From: an uncultured Bacilli bacterium
GTDB lineage: Bacteria > Bacillota_I > Bacilli_A > RF39 > UBA660
Assembly (NCBI GenBank): GCA_947632255.1
Contig: CANROL010000022.1
Location: 1 to 11,299 of the forward strand
Reading direction: 5' to 3'
Length of the DNA stretch: 11,299 nt
Numbering within the stretch: position 1 is the stretch's first letter; each line of letters starts with the position of its first letter. The notes beneath the pieces are model-generated. The model was given only the letters and a program-made list of their open reading frames with translations. It had not been told where the DNA came from and did no database searches. This document shows positions 6,628 to 11,299 of this stretch, piece by piece. The position numbers were made by a program, and so were the translations under genes.

Positions 6628-7668
6628 ATGGAAAAAGTTTATAAAATATTAAACTATTATTTAAATGAAATATGTAAATATTTAGAAAAAGAAAATTTAT
6701 TTTTATTAAATAATATTAGAGCTATATCAATATATAATGATACTTTTTATGAATATATTAAAAATTTAGAAATAGAACAAGAAGTAGTAACTAATCATTT
6801 AACGTATGATGATGTATTTATGATAGCAAGAGAAATCATTGAACAAATTGATCCTAATTATTTAGAAGAATTTGATAAATTATTATCAATGGGAAAGTTA
6901 GATTTTAGTTATAATAATAATTATAATGAATCAGCATGTATTTTTTATCAAAATGGGATACCTACTGATAAAATTATAAATATTAATCGAGCTTTTAATT
7001 ATGAAGATGTTTGGTTATTAATTCATGAATTTATGCATTATATTAATGGTGATAAAAATACTTTAAATAGATATTATTTAACAGAGTTTATTTCTATTTA
7101 TTTTGAACTTTATGCAGTTCAATATTTATTAGATAAAGGTATTCCTTATAATGAAATAGATGTTTTTAAACGTTTTAAATGGATTAAAGAAGACTGTGTA
7201 AGATTTTATCAATATGATACAGTTTTACTAGCTTATATTTATTTTGGTGATATTAATGATGATACTATAAATTATTTACAAAAATATGTAATAAATATTT
7301 CTAAAAAGGCTTTTGATCATGAATGTTTGCAATTATATGATTGTTTAAATAATATTTATAAATATAATCAAGAAGAAATTAAAAATAATATTAATAGTTT
7401 AGGAGCCATTTTAAGTGAAGAATTTATTACAAAAGATTATCGCTATATATTAGGAACAATACTGGCTATTTATGCTCTTAAATATGTTAATTTTAAAGAT
7501 ATGGTTTATTTAAATAATCATATAAATGAATATAATGATAAATCAATATTGGATATATGTTTAAGTATTGGTATTAATTTAAGAGATGAAAACTTTTTAG
7601 ATAATTTAAAGTTGGCCATAGATGAATTTGTAAATAATATTGTTAATAATAAGGTAAAGAAAAAATAA
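6628..7668 (+). CDS. Putative HExxH zinc metallopeptidase, 346 aa, cytoplasmic
   Basis: I chose the ATG at 6628 because AGGTGA (6617-6622) lies 5 bases before it; a GTG at 6619 overlaps that site and would add three residues. The protein carries LLIHEFMHY, with His133, Glu134 and His137 as the HExxH zinc and catalytic residues. TEFISIYFE follows at 152-160; its E-x-x-S-x-x-x-E spacing resembles the third-ligand region of MA-clan peptidases such as family M3 oligopeptidases, with Glu153 the likely third ligand. The rest is helical, rich in Asn, Tyr and Ile, and not recognised. It is much shorter than full M3 enzymes (about 600 aa). There is no signal peptide, and the C-terminus is basic (KVKKK). 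It is divergent from an ABC exporter; a functional link is only possible. A decayed copy of its 3' end lies downstream. Confidence 0.72.
   Translation: MEKVYKILNYYLNEICKYLEKENLFLLNNIRAISIYNDTFYEYIKNLEIEQEVVTNHLTYDDVFMIAREIIEQIDPNYLEEFDKLLSMGKLDFSYNNNYNESACIFYQNGIPTDKIININRAFNYEDVWLLIHEFMHYINGDKNTLNRYYLTEFISIYFELYAVQYLLDKGIPYNEIDVFKRFKWIKEDCVRFYQYDTVLLAYIYFGDINDDTINYLQKYVINISKKAFDHECLQLYDCLNNIYKYNQEEIKNNINSLGAILSEEFITKDYRYILGTILAIYALKYVNFKDMVYLNNHINEYNDKSILDICLSIGINLRDENFLDNLKLAIDEFVNNIVNNKVKKK
7627..7667 (+). repeat. 41-bp perfect direct repeat, copy 1 (3' end of peptidase gene)
   Basis: The last 41 bases before the final base of the stop codon are repeated without a mismatch at 7963-8003, 336 bp downstream. 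The wider 92-bp alignment has 82 identical positions by hand count. Confidence 0.9.
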
Positions 7669-7710
7669 TGAATTATCTAATTTTAATAATAAAGGTATAC
7701 AAATATTTTC

Positions 7711-7780
7711 AAAAGAAAAAGATGGTTAAACCATCTTTTGCCGTACGCTATACAACGTACCCCAAAGCATTCGCTTCCAT
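7711..7780 (-). ncRNA. Candidate small structured RNA, about 70 nt
   Basis: Read on the minus strand, a TTGACA-N17-TAACAT promoter would start a transcript near 7780. It would form three hairpins: AAGC/GCTT (7765-7776), GTACG/CGTAC (7743-7760), and a final GATGGT/ACCATC stem followed by TTTTTCTTTT, a good terminator. The segment is far richer in G and C than its surroundings, a known mark of structured RNA in AT-rich genomes. It matches no riboswitch or RNA family I can name. The strand is inferred from promoter and T run; a 3' untranslated structure of the plus-strand gene is the alternative. Confidence 0.4.
7717..7739. terminator. Bidirectional terminator hairpin after the peptidase gene
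   Basis: AAAAGATGGT and ACCATCTTTT form a 10-bp stem with a 3-base apex, 48 bases after the stop of the peptidase gene. On the plus strand the T run is only four bases before a G. On the minus strand it continues as TTTTTCTTTT, so it is stronger in that direction. Confidence 0.7.
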
Positions 7781-7784
7781 GACT

Positions 7785-7815
7785 AAATGTTATCGCATTT
7801 AATAACATTTGTCAA
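7785..7815 (-). promoter_or_regulatory. Promoter with overlapping 9-bp palindrome, upstream of the candidate RNA
   Basis: On the minus strand a consensus TTGACA (7810-7815) stands 17 bp from TAACAT (7787-7792, 4 of 6 matches). The inverted repeat AAATGTTAT (7785-7793) and ATAACATTT (7802-7810), with an 8-base spacer, covers the spacer and the -10 box. No T run follows on either strand, so an operator is more likely than a terminator. Confidence 0.4.
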
Positions 7816-7863
7816 TTATAGTATATGTAGATGTATATATTTTTATACATTATATCCACATAT

Positions 7864-8004
7864 TTGATAAATTTTTTATTGAGTATTAGATATATGTTAA
7901 GCATAGGTTTTAATTTAAGGGCTAATAATCTTTTAGATAATTTAAAATTAGCCATAGATTAGTTTGTAAATAATATTGTTAATAATAAGGTAAAGAAAAA
8001 ATAG
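7864..8004 (+). pseudogene. Decayed 3' remnant of a second zinc-peptidase-like gene
   Basis: The stretch aligns with the last 130 or so bases of the intact gene (from about 7541). In frame it still reads LDNLKLAID and FVNNIVNNKVKKK, but a Glu codon has become TAG between these two pieces. One T is lost before TTAAGC and several bases are inserted near 7872-7885, shifting the frame. There is no start codon, ribosome binding site or zinc motif. It is a relic of a tandem paralog or of a partial duplication. Confidence 0.85.
7963..8003 (+). repeat. 41-bp perfect direct repeat, copy 2 (in the remnant)
   Basis: Identical to 7627-7667. The perfect stretch covers the C-terminal 13 codons and most of the stop codon, while the sequence upstream has diverged; this copy ends in TAG, the intact gene in TAA. 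Confidence 0.9.
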
Positions 8005-8036
8005 TTAGTAATTTATAGTTTATACTAACTATTTTT
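7997..8036. terminator. Strong bidirectional terminator of the acyl-phosphate operon
   Basis: Perfect 14-bp stem: AAAAATAGTTAGTA (7997-8010) with TACTAACTATTTTT (8023-8036), 12-base loop, T runs on both strands. It lies 34 bases after the stop of the membrane protein gene. Its left arm includes the stop codon of the peptidase remnant, so it probably served that gene too. Confidence 0.85.
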
Positions 8037-8069
8037 AGATAAGAAGATGTCGATACTTTTACATTTTTA

Positions 8070-8510
8070 TTATTTTCTTTTGGTATATTTAACATCTTTA
8101 ACATATTTTTTTAAAGCAAGATAAGCAAAGATGGTTGATACTATTACACCTAAAATGGCTTCATATATTGCAGTTACAAAAACTGAAATAGTTCGTGGAT
8201 CTATACCCAGTAATCTTTCAACAATTAAAGCTACTACGATTAAACCTATAACACCAGCGATAAGCATATAAGGTAAAATGCGAAGTAAGACATCTTTAAA
8301 AGATATTTTTCTTTTAAGAGTTTTAGCGGTTCCAAATAAAACTATTAAACAATTAAGAAATGTTGGAACTAAACAACACATTGCTCCACCTATATAATTA
8401 GGAATAGAGTTTTTAGCATCTACGCCTACTAAAGAAACTAAAATTATACCTAAAATAAAACCTACAACCACACCTGGTAATAATTGTTTAATTATATCTT
8501 TCTTTTTCAT
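8070..8510 (-). CDS. Four-helix membrane protein of unknown function, 146 aa
   Basis: Last gene of the acyl-phosphate operon. Its ATG is one base after the TGA of the butyrate kinase gene, with AGGAGAA inside the kinase coding end as ribosome binding site. Four membrane helices are visible at about 11-30, 38-62, 74-97 and 107-132. By the positive-inside rule both ends and the middle KTLKRK loop (63-68) are in the cytoplasm. The two halves look alike: each begins with a basic residue and L-P (QLLPG, RILPY) and has a VD or ID in the outer loop, so it may be a tandem duplication of a two-helix unit. There are three Cys in helix 2 (CC at 45-46, Cys54). I do not recognise the family. Its position suggests a link to short-chain acid metabolism, perhaps transport, but nothing in the sequence proves it. 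Confidence 0.8.
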   Translation of the reverse strand: MKKKDIIKQLLPGVVVGFILGIILVSLVGVDAKNSIPNYIGGAMCCLVPTFLNCLIVLFGTAKTLKRKISFKDVLLRILPYMLIAGVIGLIVVALIVERLLGIDPRTISVFVTAIYEAILGVIVSTIFAYLALKKYVKDVKYTKRK

Positions 8511-8511
8511 T

Positions 8512-9624
8512 TCATTCTCCTATTAAACCATTAAAGACTGGTTTTCCTATATATTCTTTTACTTGTTCTTGATTAGTTAAAACTCTTAAAGCACCTGCTG
8601 CTAGAGCTTCTAATTCAAATTCACCAGGCATTACTACTACTTTGCAAAGATTTTTAAGATATTTATTTAATTTTTTAACATAATAACTATCATTTGCAAT
8701 ACCACCAGTTAAAATTATAGCACTACAATTACATTTTAACGCCACATACATAGCTCCAATTTGTTTAGCAATTTGATAAATCATGGCATCATAAATAATT
8801 TTAGCTTTTTTACTCCCAGCATTAATCATTTCAACTACTTCTTTAATATCGGCTGTTCCTAAATGAGCTACAATTCCCCCATTTTTATTGATTAAAGCTT
8901 TGATTTCAGCTTCACTATACTGACCACTGAAACACATATTAACTAAAGGTTTTGCAGGAATAAAACCACTGCGATTAGGAGCCATTGGTCCATCACCATT
9001 AACGATATCATTGCAATCAATCATTTTGCCATGACTATGGGCTGCAACAGAAATTCCCCCACCCGCATGACATATTATTAAATTTAAATCTTCATAGTTA
9101 CATTTAACTTTTTTGGCATATCTTATAGCAATTTCTTTTTGATTTAAAGCATGAATTCGACTTTCACGATAAATACCCGGAATACCAGTAATTCTAGCTT
9201 CTAAAATAAATTCATCAACATCGGGAGGATTAACACAAAAACATCTTTTATGATATTTTTGAGCTAATTCATAGGCAATAACTATACCTAAAGCGGAAGG
9301 ATGTTTTACGATACGCATTGATTTAGCATCATTATACATTAATTCATTTATTTCGTAGGTTCCACCTTCACAACATTCTAGGGAACCACCTCTCCCTGAA
9401 AAAGCATCTATTGAAGTTATAACAATATTATTTTGTTTTAAAGTTTCTAAAACATTATTAAGGCGAAATTCTCTTTGATCAGATATTTCTTTAAATTCTT
9501 TTAAAACATCTTGATCATGTTCAATATTAACTTTAAAAATACATTCATCATTATCATATAAACCAATTTTTGTACTGGTTGAACCGGGATTTATGGATAA
9601 AATACGAAATTTACTTTTGACCAT
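8512..9624 (-). CDS. buk: Butyrate kinase (acyl-phosphate to acid plus ATP)
   Basis: This cytoplasmic ASKHA-fold kinase transfers phosphate between butyryl-phosphate (or a branched-chain acyl-phosphate) and ADP. The 370-aa length and motifs fit butyrate kinase and not acetate kinase, which is about 400 aa with an NxGSSSxK start. Here the phosphate 1 motif is NPGSTSTK (12-19). Further motifs are FSGRGG (75-80), EGGTY (86-90), HALNQK (158-163), CHAGGGISV (185-193), ILTGGIA (304-310) and PGEFELEALAAGALRVL near the end. The start overlaps the acyltransferase stop by 14 bases, with GGGTGA upstream, so translation is likely coupled. True substrate (butyrate, isobutyrate, isovalerate, propionate) cannot be read from sequence. 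It ends in TGA, which shows that TGA is a stop here. Confidence 0.95.
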   Translation of the reverse strand: MVKSKFRILSINPGSTSTKIGLYDNDECIFKVNIEHDQDVLKEFKEISDQREFRLNNVLETLKQNNIVITSIDAFSGRGGSLECCEGGTYEINELMYNDAKSMRIVKHPSALGIVIAYELAQKYHKRCFCVNPPDVDEFILEARITGIPGIYRESRIHALNQKEIAIRYAKKVKCNYEDLNLIICHAGGGISVAAHSHGKMIDCNDIVNGDGPMAPNRSGFIPAKPLVNMCFSGQYSEAEIKALINKNGGIVAHLGTADIKEVVEMINAGSKKAKIIYDAMIYQIAKQIGAMYVALKCNCSAIILTGGIANDSYYVKKLNKYLKNLCKVVVMPGEFELEALAAGALRVLTNQEQVKEYIGKPVFNGLIGE

Positions 9625-10627
9625 TTTTTAAATCACCCGCTCTAACAATTGAAAATAAAATATTACCAACTAATTCAGATATAGGAGCACTTCTTGAACA
9701 ATCACTACATATTTTTTTAAATCCTTGTAATAATGGACCATAGGCATCTGCAGAACCAAATTGTTGAATTAATTTAACACCTATATTCCCAGCGTTTAAA
9801 TCTGGAAATATTAAAATATTGGCATGGCCCGCAACAGGACTTTCTCTTTTTACTTTTTTTAAGGCAATTTCGGGAACTATCGCTGCATCTAATTGAAATT
9901 CGCCATCAATTTTTAAGTCTGGTCTTCTTTCTTGAGCAAGTTTAACAGCTGTTTTTACTTTTTCTACTAATTCCCCACTGCCAGAGCCATCAGTAGAATA
10001 AGATAAAAGAGCACATCTTGGTTCCCAACCTGTTACTGATTTTATCGTATCACAGGTATTTATAGCAATACTAGCAAGTTCAGAAGCACTAGGATTAGGA
10101 CATACGGCACAATCTCCAACGGCAATTAAATTACCACCGTCTGCAAAAGTATAATTAGGAAGTTTAGCAATACCAACTGATGATGCTACTTCTAATTCAT
10201 TATTTAAACCAACTATGGTTTGAGCAGCTAAAATAATATCCCCGGTGGCACTAGTAATCCCCGCAAAAGTTACATCAACTTCATCTATAGCTTCCATCAT
10301 AAAAGCTAAATATAAAGGATCATTCATTCTTCTTCTTAAAGATTTTTCACCATAAACTAAATTAGGCAATTTTAAATATTCTTGTAATATTTTTTCTTTA
10401 TATGCTTCATCATTGGCATCAATATATTCCCATTTAGAATCATTTATTTTATTTTCTTTACATAAAGATTTAACTTCCTCTACATGGCCAACAATAACGA
10501 CATCACAATATTTTCCTCTAGAGACTTCATCTATGGCTAGAAGCATTTTGGCATCGTTAGCTTCAGGAAAGGCTACCCGACCAGGATTAGCCTTTGCTTT
10601 AGCTTTAACAGTTTCTATTAAATCCAT
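9611..10627 (-). CDS. Phosphate acyltransferase (phosphotransacetylase / phosphate butyryltransferase family)
   Basis: It exchanges CoA for phosphate on an acyl-CoA, giving the acyl-phosphate used by the kinase downstream. At 338 aa it fits the single-domain enzyme. The motifs are of the Pta type: GRVAFPEA (16-23), LLSYSTDGSGSG (207-218), DLKIDGEFQLDAAIVPE (237-253), VAGHANILIFPDLNAGNIG (265-283) and AYGPLLQG (295-302). The C-terminal signature reads SDCSRSAPISEL (308-319) where typical acetyltransferases have NDLSRGCxxED: Ser311-Arg312 are kept, but the following Gly and the catalytic-region Asp (here Glu318) differ. With butyrate kinase as its partner, the substrate may be longer than acetyl. 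The start has AGGAGT 5 bases upstream, and its AGG overlaps the hydrolase TAG stop. Confidence 0.9.
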   Translation of the reverse strand: MDLIETVKAKAKANPGRVAFPEANDAKMLLAIDEVSRGKYCDVVIVGHVEEVKSLCKENKINDSKWEYIDANDEAYKEKILQEYLKLPNLVYGEKSLRRRMNDPLYLAFMMEAIDEVDVTFAGITSATGDIILAAQTIVGLNNELEVASSVGIAKLPNYTFADGGNLIAVGDCAVCPNPSASELASIAINTCDTIKSVTGWEPRCALLSYSTDGSGSGELVEKVKTAVKLAQERRPDLKIDGEFQLDAAIVPEIALKKVKRESPVAGHANILIFPDLNAGNIGVKLIQQFGSADAYGPLLQGFKKICSDCSRSAPISELVGNILFSIVRAGDLKNGQK

Positions 10628-10636
10628 CTTTTACTC

Positions 10637-11299
10637 CTATCTATAAATATAGTCGCCATCTTCATATCTTGGAGGGATAACTGGTACTAATAAATAAGAT
10701 TCATATTTGCCACCAGTGTGAATAACATGTTCACCTTTGTTATCTGGGAACCAAACAAGAGGTTCAAACCATTCATCACGAATATATCTACCCGCGATTT
10801 GTAATTGTAATTTTTGACCTTTGTGCCAAATACGAGAAATTGGCCAAATTTCAATATCTACGGGAACTATTTCACCAGGTTTTAATTTTTCAGTACGATC
10901 ATGAGTATGAACTGGTTGATATTCTGTTGATTTTTCTTCATCTAAATGTCTAGCAGATACCCGAAGTTTACCCCATGCGCCTGGGTGACGTTCTGAACCA
11001 AAAATAGTTACTGGTAATTCTTCACCTTTTGTTGATAATTTCTTAATAGTTATAAATAAATCCATGTCATCATGACCTTTAGCTTCAACATACATTCTAA
11101 GTTTCATATAACCAGTAAGTTCAGTATCTTTACGAAATGTATATTCAAAAGTAGTTAAACCTTTTTCCCCATCATAACTAACACTGCTGGCATTTTTTAC
11201 TGGCGCATCACCTAATTTATGAGTACTAGCATTTAAATATAATTTTTTATAAACAGTTCTAGCAAGTGGCCATTCATTTTCAGGACGATTAGTTTGATA
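10637..11299 (-). CDS. CocE/NonD family hydrolase, C-terminal part
   Basis: The reading frame is open to the right edge with no stop, so this is the 3' part (220 residues) of a longer gene; an ATG at 11107 is internal. The visible part matches the jelly-roll C-terminal domain (PepX_C) of X-prolyl dipeptidyl-peptidase and CocE/NonD hydrolases: NEWPLART near its beginning, TELTGYMKLRM, DDMDLFITI, ARHLD, STEYQPVHTH, EKLKPGEIVPVDIEIWP, and LQLQIAGR. The Ser-Asp-His alpha/beta hydrolase domain would be upstream, outside the window; the family cleaves esters, amides or Xaa-Pro peptides. Spacing to the acyltransferase is 9 bases, so it belongs to the same operon. Whether the N-terminus has a signal peptide cannot be seen. 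The substrate is unknown. Confidence 0.9.
   Translation of the reverse strand, partial: YQTNRPENEWPLARTVYKKLYLNASTHKLGDAPVKNASSVSYDGEKGLTTFEYTFRKDTELTGYMKLRMYVEAKGHDDMDLFITIKKLSTKGEELPVTIFGSERHPGAWGKLRVSARHLDEEKSTEYQPVHTHDRTEKLKPGEIVPVDIEIWPISRIWHKGQKLQLQIAGRYIRDEWFEPLVWFPDNKGEHVIHTGGKYESYLLVPVIPPRYEDGDYIYR

Larger units (their letters stand above)
7669..8069. other. Convergent intergenic region without an intact gene
   Basis: These 401 bases lie between the 3' ends of the plus-strand peptidase gene and the minus-strand acyl-phosphate operon. In order they hold a hairpin (7717-7739), a GC-rich structured segment (7740-7783, 23 of 44 bases G or C by count, against very AT-rich flanks), a promoter-like site with a palindrome (7785-7815), a short AT hairpin (ATGTATA and TATACAT, 7831-7850), the peptidase remnant (7864-8004) and a strong terminator (7997-8036). 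Confidence 0.8.

Noticed and set aside
7748..7780. Ten-codon reading frame (MEANALGYVV) at the start of the candidate RNA
   Set aside because: It has no ribosome binding site, uses GC-rich codons unlike the genes here, and overlaps the hairpins; more likely chance within a structured RNA.
7669..8069. Insertion-sequence remnant or attachment site as the source of the 41-bp direct repeats
   Set aside because: The repeats are coding tails of the same gene, and no transposase, integrase or terminal inverted repeats lie between them.
8512..9624. Acetate kinase
   Set aside because: NPGSTSTK, the HALNQK and CHAGGGISV motifs and the 370-aa length fit butyrate kinase better.
10413..10646. Plus-strand open frame opposite the acyltransferase N-terminus
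   Set aside because: The minus-strand frame has family motifs; this one is a shadow.
11105..11107. ATG as the start of a 156-aa protein
   Set aside because: The frame stays open to the window edge and the 64 codons upstream match the CocE/NonD family, so this Met is internal.
1..11299. Mycoplasma-like organism reading TGA as Trp
   Set aside because: TGA ends the butyrate kinase directly before the next gene, Trp codons are TGG, and a peptidoglycan enzyme is present.

Overview
The window is strongly AT-rich and reads as a chromosomal segment of a low-GC Gram-positive bacterium, most likely an uncultured gut-type member of the Bacilli (RF39, Erysipelotrichia-like). Three things support this: AAAGGAGG-type ribosome binding sites, a D-alanyl-D-alanine carboxypeptidase (so a peptidoglycan wall), and low-GC Firmicute protein families. 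TGA is a stop (it ends the butyrate kinase) and Trp is TGG, so the code is the standard one and not the Mycoplasma one. The placement is inference from gene content; there is no rRNA marker.

Layout from left to right. The minus-strand block at 1-6367 holds the 5' part of a membrane-anchored DUF1287 protein, an unrecognised 176-aa soluble protein, a secreted D,D-carboxypeptidase, and a two-gene operon for a heterodimeric ABC exporter. Compact terminators separate the units. The exporter operon and a plus-strand gene for a small HExxH zinc-peptidase-like protein (6628-7668) diverge from a 260-bp AT-rich promoter region. The 400 bp at 7669-8069 hold no intact gene. They contain a GC-rich structured segment that looks like a short minus-strand RNA with its own promoter and terminator, a broken second copy of the 3' end of the zinc-peptidase gene, and a strong bidirectional terminator. 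The minus-strand block at 8070-11299 is one tight operon, in transcription order: CocE/NonD-type hydrolase (5' end outside the window), phosphate acyltransferase, butyrate kinase, and a four-helix membrane protein.

How the genes work together. The acyltransferase and kinase form an acyl-CoA to acyl-phosphate to acid plus ATP module (substrate-level phosphorylation). The hydrolase upstream could supply carboxylic acids or esters, and the membrane protein downstream has no known role. The two ABC subunits carry complementary intact and degenerate ATPase motifs, so they should form one heterodimer.

The observations most worth following are the candidate small RNA with an operator-like palindrome over its promoter, the duplicated and decayed peptidase tail next to it, the repeat-containing extracellular insertion in one ABC subunit, and a 12-bp perfect palindrome around the -10 box of the 176-aa orphan gene. 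I found no CRISPR array, tRNA, rRNA, transposase or phage gene. Nothing here is a clear new system.
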